This document shows, one piece after another, positions 9,331-19,400 of a stretch of 64,000 nucleotides of DNA. Under the pieces are notes generated by a model that saw only the letters and a program-made list of their open reading frames with translations, was not told the DNA's origin and searched no databases. The DNA lies in NCBI RefSeq assembly GCF_014652135.1, contig NZ_BMYF01000014.1:56777-120776 (forward strand), written 5' to 3'. A program made the position numbers and the translations under genes. Numbering within the stretch: the stretch's first letter is position 1; each line of letters starts with the position of its first letter. This DNA comes from Mongoliitalea lutea. Its GTDB lineage: Bacteria > Bacteroidota > Bacteroidia > Cytophagales > Cyclobacteriaceae.

Positions 9331-9553
9331 TCTGCGTGAAACTCATCCCGTTTTTCAGAATATTATTTTGCTTTATAGGTCCGTATATAATATTTTCAAA
9401 TCATTGACCATCATATTTTTTGAAAACAAAATTATCTACTGAAAATTTTTTTTAAAAATCTGAAACCTTTTTATCAACTCTGCTGTATATACTATGCTTT
9501 CGACAACGAACGAACGACAAAAAATCGAAATAAATAAAGGTTAATATACGGTT

Positions 9554-9853
9554 ATGAAAAAGATGATTCTATTTACAGCGAGCTTTTTGCTAGGAAGCCA
9601 ATTATTATTTGCTTCTACAAACGAAGAGAACAAAACTATAGCTTTTGAAGATTTGGTGAGAGATTTGAAGATCGAACTTCTTGAGCCTGTTACCAAGAAA
9701 GCTCCTTCCATTGTTTTTATCAACAAATGCGGAGAGGTTGTTGCAGAATTATACGGAAACACTAATGAACTGAATGAGAAATTTCAGGAGATGATCCAAA
9801 AAGGACACTTAATGTCAAAATCATCCACACTTTCTGTGTACTTAGTACAGTAA
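9554..9853 (+). CDS. Small exported protein of unknown function
   Basis: A 99-residue protein I do not recognise. It begins with a clear signal peptide (MKKMILFTASFLLGSQLLFA) followed by about 78 mature residues, slightly acidic, with a short beta-rich centre (KAPSIVFINKCGEVVAELYG) and a single cysteine. The ATG at 9554 is preferred, but the Met at residue 4 could also serve. It ends just before a strong terminator shared with the convergent regulator gene. Size, signal and separate transcription suggest a periplasmic or surface accessory protein. I can say nothing about function. Confidence 0.7.
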   Translation: MKKMILFTASFLLGSQLLFASTNEENKTIAFEDLVRDLKIELLEPVTKKAPSIVFINKCGEVVAELYGNTNELNEKFQEMIQKGHLMSKSSTLSVYLVQ

Positions 9854-9890
9854 AAAATAAAAGCTGATCTCTCGATCAGCTTTTATTTTT
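9852..9890. terminator. Bidirectional terminator
   Basis: Perfect inverted repeat AAAAGCTGATC / GATCAGCTTTT with a 4-base loop, A-tract on one side and T-tract on the other. It sits between the convergent ends of the small exported protein and the LytTR regulator and would serve both. Confidence 0.93.
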
Positions 9891-10646
9891 TTAGCTTTCT
9901 GTAATGGTATTCAATTTCGCCAAGAAACTGTTATAGTACTGTCTCCCTACCTGTACGACATCACCTGTTTTTAAAGTGATATCCCGGGTATTGAAACTTT
10001 CAATTTGATTCAATTGCACAATAAAGGATTTTTGAACCCGTAAGAACATGGATGGAGGTAACTTGTCCTCCATATCCTTCATAGACTTACGAATGGTATA
10101 ATTTTTTGCTTTTGTAAAGATGGTAACCATATTCCCATTAGCCTCTACATAATAAATATTATCATAAGGCACGCGCTCAAAAGCATTATAAGATTTAATA
10201 AAAACTGCATCAGTTACTAAATAAGGGCTCTCATCAGCTGCTTTTGATACAACCGATTCAGAAGCAGGCTTCATCCTTTTGTTATAAAGAACTATCTCTA
10301 CAATTGCATGGATATCATTTGTATTAAACGGTTTTACAATAAATCCTGCTGGATTGATCCGCTTAGCACGCTCGATGATGGTAGGGTCGGAATAAGAGGT
10401 CACAAATACAATCGGAACATCTACCATTTGATGTACAATCTCACCTAACTCGATACCATCTTTATCTCCCTTCAATTTGATATCCATAAATACCAAATCA
10501 GGTTTATATCTTTTAATAATCTTAACAGCCTGATTAGCAGAATTAGCTATGTCAATATTTCCATAACCTAGTAACTCCAAAATCTCCTCGATATTCTCTG
10601 CTATGTTGACATCATCTTCAACAATAAGGATTCTTTCTTCTTTCAT
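9891..10646 (-). CDS. LytTR-family response regulator (no adjacent kinase)
   Basis: A 251-residue regulator. The receiver domain (1-120) has the acidic pair Glu10/Asp11/Asp12, phosphoacceptor Asp55 (LVFMDIKLKG), Thr83/Ser84 and Lys105 (FIVKPF). A linker of about 25 residues is followed by a LytTR DNA-binding domain (about 150-245, YVEANGNMVTIFTKAKNYTI and LRVQKSFIVQLNQI). It is transcribed on its own, 136 bases after the start of the next regulator gene. Together with the pair upstream it forms a cluster of two LytTR regulators and one kinase. Which kinase phosphorylates it is unknown. Confidence 0.9.
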   Translation of the reverse strand: MKEERILIVEDDVNIAENIEEILELLGYGNIDIANSANQAVKIIKRYKPDLVFMDIKLKGDKDGIELGEIVHQMVDVPIVFVTSYSDPTIIERAKRINPAGFIVKPFNTNDIHAIVEIVLYNKRMKPASESVVSKAADESPYLVTDAVFIKSYNAFERVPYDNIYYVEANGNMVTIFTKAKNYTIRKSMKDMEDKLPPSMFLRVQKSFIVQLNQIESFNTRDITLKTGDVVQVGRQYYNSFLAKLNTITES

Positions 10647-10782
10647 AGATTAATTTGAGTTTAGTTACTTCATCCGTAACACAAACCATATTTTTATGTA
10701 TCCTAACGACAATATACCAGTATTTATCCAAAACATTAAACTAGCATAAATAAAACTGAGGAAATTTTATACATTATACGAA

Positions 10783-11520
10783 TCACAAACTCATCATATC
10801 TTTAAATCTAGCTGCTTGTCTCCTGCTTACCTCTATTCGATCCCCACCTCGGAGTGTTACTACAAGCCCACCATTAAACCATGGCTCAATGCCTTCTACC
10901 CAGCTTAGGTTGATGATGTGTTTTCGACTTGCTCTGAAAAAAGATTTCTCATCCAATCGCTCATCCAAAGCATTCAATGACTTATGAATCATAGGCTTAA
11001 AGTTATCAAAATATACTTTTATATAATTCCCATCTGATTCAAACAGTCGAACATTGGAGAGCCTGACAAACCAACACCGGTCTCCATCTTTTACAAAAAC
11101 CTGATCGTTGAGCGTTAGCTTTTTATCAGTAGAGGAAGACTCTTCCTGAGACGCTTTTTCTACATTTTCTTGCAATTTTTTCTGTAGTCGTTCAATTGTC
11201 TCTGCTAATCTTTTTGGCTCAATTGGCTTCAATAAATAATCCAAGGCATTCACCTGAAAAGCCTTTATCGCATACTCGTCATAGGCAGTGGTAAAAATCA
11301 CATATGGTACATTATCCAACTCTTCCAATAAGTCAAATCCCGTTTTCTCAGGCATTTGAATATCCAAGAAGACCACATCAGGTGATAGGGCTTCGATTTT
11401 TTCTTTGGCATCGTCCACATTGTTGGCTTCACCCACAACTTCTACCTGCTCAAATTGAGAAAGGAGACTAATCAACTCTTTTCTTGCTAATCGTTCATCA
11501 TCTATGACAAGTGCTTGCAT
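10783..11520 (-). CDS. LytTR-family response regulator
   Basis: A 245-residue regulator with receiver domain (1-115; Asp8/Asp9, phosphoacceptor Asp53 in VVFLDIQMP, Thr in FTTAYDEYAIKAF, Lys in YLLKPIEP) and a C-terminal LytTR domain (about 140-245, FESDGNYIKVYFDNFKPMI, FRASRKHIINLSWVEGI). The string AYDEYAIKAFQVNALDYLLKP is the usual LytR/AlgR receiver signature. It lies 15 bases downstream of a LytS-like kinase on the same strand and is almost certainly its cognate partner. Such pairs in Bacteroidota respond to envelope or metabolite cues; the target genes here are unknown. Confidence 0.93.
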   Translation of the reverse strand: MQALVIDDERLARKELISLLSQFEQVEVVGEANNVDDAKEKIEALSPDVVFLDIQMPEKTGFDLLEELDNVPYVIFTTAYDEYAIKAFQVNALDYLLKPIEPKRLAETIERLQKKLQENVEKASQEESSSTDKKLTLNDQVFVKDGDRCWFVRLSNVRLFESDGNYIKVYFDNFKPMIHKSLNALDERLDEKSFFRASRKHIINLSWVEGIEPWFNGGLVVTLRGGDRIEVSRRQAARFKDMMSL

Positions 11521-11535
11521 GGTTTTTATTAATTT

Positions 11536-12588
11536 TTAGCCTAAGGTAAGGTTTTGTTTTGGAATTTTTATTTCAGTGATGACAAAATCACTTCCCGAAT
11601 TGTATATTTTAAAGGAAGCGCGTTGCCCATAAATTAATTTCAATCGTTGGATAGTATTGGTAATCCCATGGCCTTCTCCATTCTTTCGCTTGGGATTAAC
11701 CGCATTTTTTAATTGCCCTGAATTTTTGACCTGAATCACCAAATCATCTGAAATCCCTTCAAAACATTTAACTTCAATAAGTCCTCCCTTCACCCGATTG
11801 GATATGCCATGCTTGATTGCGTTCTCCACAATCGTCTGCAGCATCATAGGAGGTATTTTGTAATCATAAGCTTCCGTCTCAATCAAATAACTTACCTGCA
11901 AGCGCTCCTCAAATCGAATCATTTCTAAGTTGAGATAATCTTTTACAGTATTTAGTTCGTTCTCAAAGTCAATCACCCTCTTTTTATCCATCATTAAGGA
12001 AAAACGTAAAATATTTGACAACTGAGTAATAGCAATTTTTGCTTTTTTGGGGTCCTCATCAACCAAAGCTCTGACAGAATTCAACGCATTGAATATAAAA
12101 TGAGGATTCAATTGGCTTTTTAAATGATTCAATTGAATCTCATTGATCTTGGCTTGGTACTTTAAAGTTTGGTTATAATTATCCAAAAAATGAAATAAAA
12201 AATATAGCATTGCCCATAAGGCGTAAAACAAGAAACTCACAAATGTGTTGACTGCAATAACCAAGGGTCTTAAATCCTCCTCCGGTCTAAGTGTTCCAAA
12301 AATTATGTTCAGAATTATCTGAGCTAACGTATTACCAAGAGATAATACCGTTAATGCAATTAAGGTGTAGGTCAGAAGCCTGCTAAACTCCAAATTGAAC
12401 CAACCATACTTTTTTATAACGTATCTGAGGAAATGGGTCGATAATAAATAAATAGCAGCCAATGCCAAAAATGCCCATACCTGAATTATCGTCAAACCCC
12501 TATCCAAGGATGCAAAAAACAAGTTGATCAGCGCATAACTTGACCATCCAAGTATTTGTAATATCCAATAGAGCTTGATTTTGTTCAT
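11536..12588 (-). CDS. LytS/YehU-type sensor histidine kinase
   Basis: A 350-residue membrane kinase. Four hydrophobic helices (about 5-30, 38-55, 70-98, 110-135) make up the N-terminal half with no periplasmic sensor domain. A short coiled linker leads to the His_kinase domain (about 152-235, SQLNPHFIFNALNSVR, phosphoacceptor His163) and a HATPase_c domain (about 245-345, with the N-box VENAIKHGI and GHGITNTIQRL). It is the first gene of a two-gene unit with the LytTR regulator 15 bases downstream. A -7-like box lies only a few bases upstream of the ATG, suggesting a very short leader. Confidence 0.93.
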   Translation of the reverse strand: MNKIKLYWILQILGWSSYALINLFFASLDRGLTIIQVWAFLALAAIYLLSTHFLRYVIKKYGWFNLEFSRLLTYTLIALTVLSLGNTLAQIILNIIFGTLRPEEDLRPLVIAVNTFVSFLFYALWAMLYFLFHFLDNYNQTLKYQAKINEIQLNHLKSQLNPHFIFNALNSVRALVDEDPKKAKIAITQLSNILRFSLMMDKKRVIDFENELNTVKDYLNLEMIRFEERLQVSYLIETEAYDYKIPPMMLQTIVENAIKHGISNRVKGGLIEVKCFEGISDDLVIQVKNSGQLKNAVNPKRKNGEGHGITNTIQRLKLIYGQRASFKIYNSGSDFVITEIKIPKQNLTLG

Positions 12589-12595
12589 GATAATA

Positions 12596-12603
12596 CAAAT
12601 ATA
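12596..12603 (-). promoter_or_regulatory. Candidate -7 box for the histidine kinase gene
   Basis: TATATTTG on the minus strand, exact TAnnTTTG, ends 7 bases before the kinase ATG at 12588. If used, the mRNA leader would be only a few bases. No well-placed -33 TTG is visible. Confidence 0.4.
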
Positions 12604-12677
12604 CCCTGAGCTATTGAGTCTAGGAAAACCAATTTACAAAAGGGTACAGAATCAGAGATAACAGGTTAAATGCTCAT

Positions 12678-15539
12678 TCAAGCAAGTTCAGCACGAAGAA
12701 ACTTGGCCGTATAACTCTTTGGATGTTCTGCTACCACCTCAGGTGTTCCTTGCACAAGGATGCTGCCACCTCCATTACCGCCTTCAGGCCCTAGATCCAC
12801 CACATAATCCGCCACCTTGATGATATCCAAATTGTGCTCAATGATCAAAACCGTATTGCCTTTGTCCACCAACTTATGTAGTACCTGCAATAAATGTTCG
12901 ATGTCCTGAAAATGCAGTCCAGTCGTAGGCTCATCTAAGATATAGAAGGTATTTCCAGTATCCTTTTTGGATAATTCAGTAGCTAACTTCACCCGTTGGG
13001 CTTCCCCTCCGGATAGCGTGGTGGCATGTTGGCCCAAGGTAATATAACCCAATCCTACATCGTTGAGGGTCTTGATTTTTCGGAGAATTTTCGGTTGATT
13101 TTCAAAAAACTCCACAGCCTGCTCCACAGTCATGTCCAACACATCGGAAATGGATTTTCCTTTAAAGCGAACTTCCAAGGTCTCCCGATTGTACCGCTTG
13201 CCCTTGCAGGTTTCACATGGAATATGCACATCCGGCAAGAAATCCATTTCAATCAATTTCATCCCTGCACCTTCGCAATCCTCACATCTTCCTCCTTTGA
13301 CATTGAAACTGAATCTTCCCGGTTTGTATCCTCGGATTTTAGCCTCTGGCAGCTCAGTAAATAGGGTTCGAATATCTGAAAAAACACCTGTATAGGTTGC
13401 CGGGTTAGATCGCGGAGTACGACCGATAGGAGATTGATCTACTTCGATGACTTTGTCCAATTGCTTTAACCCTTCAATGGAAGCATAGCTCAATGGTTCC
13501 TTTTTCGAGTTGTAGAAATGCTGATTCAGGATAGGATACAAGGTCTCGTGAATCAAGGTACTTTTTCCACTACCGGACACGCCTGTCACACAAATCATGG
13601 ACCCCAAAGGCAGTTTCAAATCCACCTTCTTCAAGTTATTCCCGGAAGCTCCTTTCAGTGTTAAGAAATGTCCATTTCCGGTCCTTCTCTGAGCTGGGAT
13701 TTCAATTTTCAGTTCACCAGACAAGTATTTGGCTGTAGTACTTTTCTTCTGCAAAATTTCTTGAGGAGTTCCCGCTGCTACAATGGTTCCCCCATGCCTA
13801 CCGGCACCAGGCCCTATATCCACCACATAGTCCGCATCCAACATCATATCCTTATCATGCTCCACTACCAAGACGGTATTTCCCAAATCCCTCAAATCCT
13901 GCAAGGCTTTGATCAATTTGACATTGTCCCGCTGATGCAAACCAATGCTCGGTTCATCCAAAATATATAAAACACCGACGAGTTGGGTACCAATCTGCGT
14001 GGCCAGACGAATCCGTTGTGCCTCGCCTCCGGAAAGTGTTCTCAAAGGTCTATTCAAGGATAAATAGTCCAAGCCTATGTCCAGCAAAAAGCCAATTCGC
14101 TTCCTGATTTCTTTCAAAACCTCTTTGGCAATGACATTTTGCCGCTCAGATAGGCGCTCCTCCAAATTCTCAAACCAGCTTCCTAGGGTCTGAATGTCCA
14201 TCATCGCCAACTCCCCAATATGCTTTTCAGCAATTTTGAAATGCAAGGCCTCTTTTTTCAGACGATAGCCATCGCAATCCGGGCAGGTTTTGGTAATGGT
14301 GAATTCGCTGACCCATTGCTGGATTTTGTCAGAGCTTCCTTCTTGGTATTTCTGTAAAAAATTGACAATACCTTCAAATGTGGTATTCCATTGGGTGCCC
14401 GGATACTTTACGGAGTCCACAGCCACTTCAATTTTATCCCCATACAACAACACATTGATCACCTCTTCGGGCAATTTACCGATTGGGGTACTCATGCTGC
14501 ATTTATAATGCTTAAGGATGGCTTCAATTTTTTTGAAAATCCAAATGTCCCTATACTCTCCCATAGGAGCAATGCCACCACGGGTGATACTCAAACTTGG
14601 ATCTGGAATGATACTTTCTTTGGTGATTTCTTCAGTAACCCCGAGACCATTACAGGTTGGACAGGCACCATATGGGCTGTTGAACGAGAATGTATTGGGA
14701 GCAGGTTCATCGTAGGATAAGCCTGTGGTGGGGTCCATCAAATATTTAGAAAAATGGTGAATAGCACCGGACTCATCGCGCAACATGATCACACCTTTCC
14801 CTAAATTTAAGGCAGTTTTCAAGGATTGGGAAATCCGGAAACGGTCTTCTTCCTCTGCTACTATACGATCAACCACAATTTCTATATCGTGGATTTTATA
14901 ACGGTCTACCTGCATTTTGGGGACCATCTCCATCACCACACCATCTACACGCACCTTGGAGTAGCCCATTTTACGTATTTGCTCAAATAGTTCTCGGTAA
15001 TGACCTTTTCTACCCTTCACTACCGGGGCAAGAATGTATAATTTCTTTCCAGAAAAATTTTCAAATAACTGTTCGATGATTTGGTCTTCGGTCTGCCGGA
15101 TCATTTTGATACCGGAGAGGTAAGAGTAGGCTTCACCTGCCCGCGCATACAACAGACGCATAAAATCATAGATTTCTGTAACTGTGCCTACGGTGGATCG
15201 GGGGTTTTTAGAAGTAGTCTTTTGCTCAATGGAAATAACCGGTGAGAGCCCATTGATTTTATCTACATCGGGACGTTCCATACCTCCCAAAAAAGAACGG
15301 GCATAGGCAGAGAAACTTTCCATGTAGCGCCGTTGGCCTTCTGCGTAAATGGTATCAAAAGCCAGAGAACTTTTCCCACTTCCACTCAGACCTGTAATGA
15401 CTACAAGTTTGTTGCGGGGAATGGAAAGGTCTATATTTTTGAGGTTATGTTCACGAGCTCCGAAGATCTCGATATATTCTTGTTTTTGCTCCGTCAGGGT
15501 GTCTGTATCAGGCATGTAGGATTGTTGCATGAGATTCAA
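12678..15539 (-). CDS. uvrA: Excinuclease ABC subunit A
   Basis: A 953-residue ATPase that, with UvrB, finds bulky DNA lesions for nucleotide excision repair. Two ABC modules are visible: Walker [10 protein letters not shown] (about 50-58) and GVSGSGKST in the second half, with two LSGGEAQR signatures. Zinc-binding cysteine motifs are present ([18 protein letters not shown], and CEDCEGAG...[10 protein letters not shown]). Length matches the family. The reading frame allows three Met starts ([13 protein letters not shown]). A TATTTTTG box at 15544-15551 would put the transcription start near 15540, which favours the Met at 15515 (MPDTDTL) or a nearly leaderless start. The gene is transcribed alone. 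Confidence 0.97.
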   Translation of the reverse strand: MNLMQQSYMPDTDTLTEQKQEYIEIFGAREHNLKNIDLSIPRNKLVVITGLSGSGKSSLAFDTIYAEGQRRYMESFSAYARSFLGGMERPDVDKINGLSPVISIEQKTTSKNPRSTVGTVTEIYDFMRLLYARAGEAYSYLSGIKMIRQTEDQIIEQLFENFSGKKLYILAPVVKGRKGHYRELFEQIRKMGYSKVRVDGVVMEMVPKMQVDRYKIHDIEIVVDRIVAEEEDRFRISQSLKTALNLGKGVIMLRDESGAIHHFSKYLMDPTTGLSYDEPAPNTFSFNSPYGACPTCNGLGVTEEITKESIIPDPSLSITRGGIAPMGEYRDIWIFKKIEAILKHYKCSMSTPIGKLPEEVINVLLYGDKIEVAVDSVKYPGTQWNTTFEGIVNFLQKYQEGSSDKIQQWVSEFTITKTCPDCDGYRLKKEALHFKIAEKHIGELAMMDIQTLGSWFENLEERLSERQNVIAKEVLKEIRKRIGFLLDIGLDYLSLNRPLRTLSGGEAQRIRLATQIGTQLVGVLYILDEPSIGLHQRDNVKLIKALQDLRDLGNTVLVVEHDKDMMLDADYVVDIGPGAGRHGGTIVAAGTPQEILQKKSTTAKYLSGELKIEIPAQRRTGNGHFLTLKGASGNNLKKVDLKLPLGSMICVTGVSGSGKSTLIHETLYPILNQHFYNSKKEPLSYASIEGLKQLDKVIEVDQSPIGRTPRSNPATYTGVFSDIRTLFTELPEAKIRGYKPGRFSFNVKGGRCEDCEGAGMKLIEMDFLPDVHIPCETCKGKRYNRETLEVRFKGKSISDVLDMTVEQAVEFFENQPKILRKIKTLNDVGLGYITLGQHATTLSGGEAQRVKLATELSKKDTGNTFYILDEPTTGLHFQDIEHLLQVLHKLVDKGNTVLIIEHNLDIIKVADYVVDLGPEGGNGGGSILVQGTPEVVAEHPKSYTAKFLRAELA

Positions 15540-15543
15540 ATGG

Positions 15544-15551
15544 CAAAAATA
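15544..15551 (-). promoter_or_regulatory. Candidate -7 box for uvrA
   Basis: TATTTTTG on the minus strand matches TAnnTTTG immediately upstream of the first possible uvrA start. No -33 TTG is seen at the usual distance, so this is tentative. Confidence 0.3.
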
Positions 15552-15673
15552 CGCATTATAAACTGCACATCACAGGAGATGCTACAAGTAAAACTTGGAA
15601 AGAGGGACAAAGTTTGGATAGATGGTTTAATAATGGAATAAAGAAGACGACCTATTCTTTCGTGTTGAATTGG

Positions 15674-15868
15674 TCATGGCAGTCGACTTGTATCCTGCCA
15701 GGCAATGATCGCCATAATTTCAACTGTAGAATCACTTTCCAAAATTCTAAAATAAACAGTATCTGATCCACAAATAGCTCTCCTGTAACCGGGCCTAATG
15801 TAATCTACTGCTTCACAAGAAAAAGGTCTAATTGAAATTTCTTCGAAGCAATTAAAAATACTTCTATC
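15674..15868 (-). pseudogene. ParE/RelE-family toxin remnant (C-terminal half)
   Basis: An open minus-strand stretch of 64 codons with no start codon at its head, preceded directly by TAG (15869-15871). It translates to a typical C-terminal half of a ParE/RelE toxin: a segment with RPFSCEAVDYIRPGYRR, then AICGSDTVYFRI, then VEIMAIIAWQDTSRLP. These strands (GYR, VYFRI, VEIMxIIxxQD) are the conserved end of the family. The N-terminal helices and any antitoxin gene are missing, so it is a relic. It lies in a repeat-rich gap upstream of uvrA, next to a dispersed repeat, which suggests past insertion and decay of a toxin-antitoxin pair. Confidence 0.72.
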
Positions 15869-15947
15869 CTAAAATCTCTTATTACCTGCTTTCCTGTGTT
15901 TCACGCCAAAACGCAGTTTTTGAATTGGGAACAAAATTTTTCAATCC

Positions 15948-16027
15948 GAATTTTTTTGCGTTTTCTGTGTATTCTGCGAGCTGTCTCGTCCTGAAATTAC
16001 ATGACACTTTTTTTAAGAATAATTTTC
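15948..16027 (+). repeat. Dispersed intergenic repeat, composite copy
   Basis: Two repeat pieces side by side. Bases 15948-15982, read on the minus strand as AGCTCGCAGAATACACAGAA, match the element at 7464-7498. Bases 15983-16027 (GTCTCGTCCTGAAATTACAT and onward) match, inverted, 52806-52849 at roughly 85 percent by eye. Non-coding. Confidence 0.75.
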
Positions 16028-16057
16028 TTTCCTATTCACAGCTATTATATCACCGAA

Positions 16058-16078
16058 CCTGTCTACCACAGGTAGAGG
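16058..16078. repeat. Diverged CCTGTCTGCC-type palindrome
   Basis: CCTGTCTACCACAGGTAGAGG is a relative of the palindrome at 9311-9330, with arms CCTGT/ACAGG. It lies 30 bases beyond the dispersed repeat. Confidence 0.5.
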
Positions 16079-16196
16079 TTTATTTCAATTTATATTGCGT
16101 TAGCATATTTCACCTCTTTTCTCGCTACTGCCTTGGCTCTAATTTCCAAATTCGAAAAACCAATCCCCTACATGGTACATGTAATACAAACCAATT

Positions 16197-16388
16197 TCAC
16201 CCTAATCCCAACAACCACCACAGCCCTCCTGCCAGCAATCCTAACAACCCATAATACTTCAGAACCATCAAGCGATTCATTCGGTCCAAGAACCAAAGGA
16301 CTAAGACCGGTTTATACAGGCCTGCTAGGATGGAGATTAGGCTCCAGCCAAGTAGGATCAAACAAAACCATCTGATTGCTTCTAACAT
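16197..16388 (-). CDS. Small two-helix membrane protein, unknown function
   Basis: A 63-residue ORF with two clear hydrophobic helices (about 5-25, LILLGWSLISILAGLY, and about 43-62, YYGLLGLLAGGLWWLLGL) joined by a basic, Trp-containing loop (KPVLVLWFLDRMNRLMVLK). The organisation and the charge pattern look like a real small inner-membrane protein rather than chance. It starts only about 17 bases beyond the infB terminator on the same strand, so it would depend on read-through or on a promoter overlapping the terminator. I do not recognise a named family. Moderate confidence. Confidence 0.5.
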   Translation of the reverse strand: MLEAIRWFCLILLGWSLISILAGLYKPVLVLWFLDRMNRLMVLKYYGLLGLLAGGLWWLLGLG

Positions 16389-16405
16389 CTTTGAATTAAA
16401 AAAGC

Positions 16406-16437
16406 ATAAAAAAAGGAGCTCGAAGGCTCCTTTTTAT
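16406..16437 (-). terminator. Terminator of the rimP-nusA-infB operon
   Basis: On the minus strand, AAGGAGC / GCTCCTT with a 6-base loop inside A/T tracts (CTCCTTTTTTTATG after the stem). It begins a few bases after the infB stop. Confidence 0.88.
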
Positions 16438-16443
16438 GATCAA

Positions 16444-19400
16444 TTATTTCTTCTTTTTGATTTCCTGCATCATGTAGCCCTCAATGATATCGTCGATTTG
16501 GATATTATTGAAGTTTTTGATAGAAATACCACATTCATAACCAGCTTTCACTTCAGCAACATCGTCCTTGAATCGCTTCAACTGATCGATCTCTCCGTCG
16601 TGGATTACGATACCATCCCGGATAATACGAATCTTATTTTTCCTAGTTACATAGCCGTCCGTAACATACGACCCTGCAACGGTACCGATCTTTGAAATCT
16701 TAAATACCTCACGAACTTGTACGTTACCTGTGATAATTTCTTCAAATTCAGGCTCCAACATACCTTCAATAGCATCCTTAATTTGATTGATCGCATCGTA
16801 GATGATGGAGTAATGTCTGATTTCAATCTCCTCATTTTCAGCAAGCTTCTTCGCATTTGAAGATGGTCTCACATTAAATCCGATGATGATCGCATCTGAA
16901 GCAGAAGCCAATAATACATCGGACTCGGAAATCTGTCCAACCGCCTTATGAATAATATTTACAGAAACTTCTGCTTTTGACAATTTCAATAGGGAATCAG
17001 AAAGTGCCTCTACTGAACCATCCACATCACCTTTGATAATGATATTCAATTCCTTGAAAGATCCAATAGCTAAGCGACGACCAATTTCATCCAAGGTAAT
17101 ATGCTTCTTCGTTCTCAAGGATTGCTCTCTTAGGATTTGCTCTCTAGAATTAGCAATGTCTCTTGCCTCGCGCTCGTTATCGTAAACTTTAAACGTATCA
17201 CCTGCCTGAGGTGCACCACCTAAACCTAATACTTGTACGGGAGTTGATGGACCGACCTCCTTCATGCGTTTACCTTTGTGATCAAACATGGCTTTTACAC
17301 GGCCATAATGAGGTCCGGCTAGCATGACATCTCCTATTTTCAAGGTCCCTGCTTGTACCATTACAGTGGCAACATATCCTCTTCCTTTATCCAAAGATGC
17401 TTCAATCACAGTACCCATGGCATTTTTATTTGGATTAGCAGTCAGTTCAAGAATTTCAGCTTCTAACAATACTTTTTCCAATAATTCGTCTACACCTGCT
17501 CCTGTTTTTGCGGAAATGTCTTGAGACTGATATTTACCACCCCAATCCTCCACCAACAAATTCATATTGGCCAATTCCTCCTTGATTTTTTCAGGATTAG
17601 CATTTGGCTTATCCACTTTATTGATGGCAAAGATCATCGGTACACCCGCTACTTGCGCATGGTTGATGGCTTCTTTGGTTTGAGGCATGATACTATCATC
17701 CGCAGCAATTACAATGATAGCGACGTCCGTGATTTTCGCACCACGGGCACGCATAGCTGTAAAGGCTTCGTGACCTGGCGTATCCAAAAATGCAATTTTA
17801 TCTCCATTGGTGGTCGTTACATCATAAGCACCAATGTGCTGAGTGATACCTCCTGCCTCATCAGCAGTCACTTTTGACCTTCTGATATAATCGAGCAAGG
17901 ATGTCTTACCATGATCTACGTGACCCATGATAGTAACAATCGGGGCTCTATGTACTAATTCCTCTTCGCTGTCAATTTGTTCTACCTCATCAATTTCTTC
18001 ATCCGGCTTAGAGAATTCAACTTCGTATCCAAATTCATCTGTGATGATTGTAATGGCTTCCGCATCCAATCGTTGATTGATAGACACGAACATCCCGAGA
18101 GACAAGCATGTAGAAATCACCTCGTTAACAGACACATCCATTAAGGAAGCCAAGTCGTTAGCGGAGATAAATTCGGTTACTCTTAGGATTTTGCTTTCCT
18201 CTTCTCCCTCCATTTCCTCGCGCTGACGCTCAGCACGTTTGTCTCTTCTTTTGGATTTACCACCAGACTTACCACCACCCTGCAATCGTGCAAGTGTTTG
18301 TTTGATCTGATCTTGGATTTCTTTCTGAGTAGGTTCAGCTTTTTGTACTCGGTTGGTGTTTTGAGCAGGACGTTGATTTCCACGACCTCCTTGTTGAGGT
18401 CTTCTATCTCCAGGTCTTTGACCACCTTGTCCTCCCCCCGGTCTTGGACCTTGTCCTTGACCAGCAGGTCTTTGGCCTTGACCCTGACCTTGTGCAGGCT
18501 TGTTGGCATCTCCTCCAGCTGCTGCTGGACGATCTCCTTGTCCTGGTTTTTTATCGATTCTCTTACGAGGTCTTTTCTTTTTGTTGTCTTTGTTCTTCTC
18601 ATCAGAAGACGCTACTGGCTTACCTCCCTTTTTCTTGGAACGCTCATCAGGAAGTACAATTTTTCCTAAAACTGTCAAACCCTTTAATGCATCTGCTTTT
18701 GCTGAAATCAATTCCATAGGAACGTTTTCTTCCGCAGTCGGGGCAGGTGCAGCTGGAGCAGCAGCGATAGGCTTCTGTTCTTCGGATGGTTTAGCCGGTT
18801 CCGAAGTAGGAGCTGTTTCCGCTTTCGTAGGAGCAGGCGCTTTAGAAGCAGCTGTCTGAACAAGAGTTTCATTTACGCGAGTGTCAGGAGACTGAGGCTT
18901 CACAGCCTGAGGTTGTGGCGCAGCTTTTTCCTCCGAACTAGCAGTTTTTTGTTCAGGGGCTGGGCTTGGTTTTGGAGCAGGGGCTGGCTTGCTAGCTTCA
19001 GGTGCTGGAGCAGGTTTAGCTGGCTCCACCTTTGCTTGTACAGGCTCAGGTGCAGGTTGCTCTTTTTTCGGATTCAAATCGATTTTTCCCAAAACCTTGA
19101 TTCCTTGCAGCTTAGGCGCATCCACTGCAACTTTTTCCTTTTCCGGCTCAGGAGCTTTTTCTTCTTTCGCCGAAGGCGCTACAGGTGCCGACTTTGCTGC
19201 TGGCTTAGGTTCTGGAGTAGGCTCAGACTTTTTCTCTTCCTTCGCCTCGGATTCTGCCTCTATGGTGAAATTTTCATGATGACGTTTCCCAATATGCAAA
19301 TGGGACGCTTCTTCTTTCTCCATAGCGGAAGATTTGAATTCCTTGGCCAACATATTAAACTGCTCTATGTTGATCTTAGAATTCGGGTTGTTTTCTACAT

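Larger units (their letters stand above)
9159..9553. other. Intergenic region with two small repeats
   Basis: A 395-base gap between phoH and a small exported protein. It holds the 21-base tandem repeat at 9189-9251 and the palindromic element at 9311-9330, listed separately. The part from 9340 to 9553 is AT-rich and presumably carries the promoter of the next gene, but I see no exact consensus. Confidence 0.5.

Noticed and set aside
15925..16254. 109-codon ORF on the plus strand
   Set aside because: It reads through the dispersed repeat; the similarity to a translated frame at 52.8 kb is explained by the DNA repeat and not by protein conservation.
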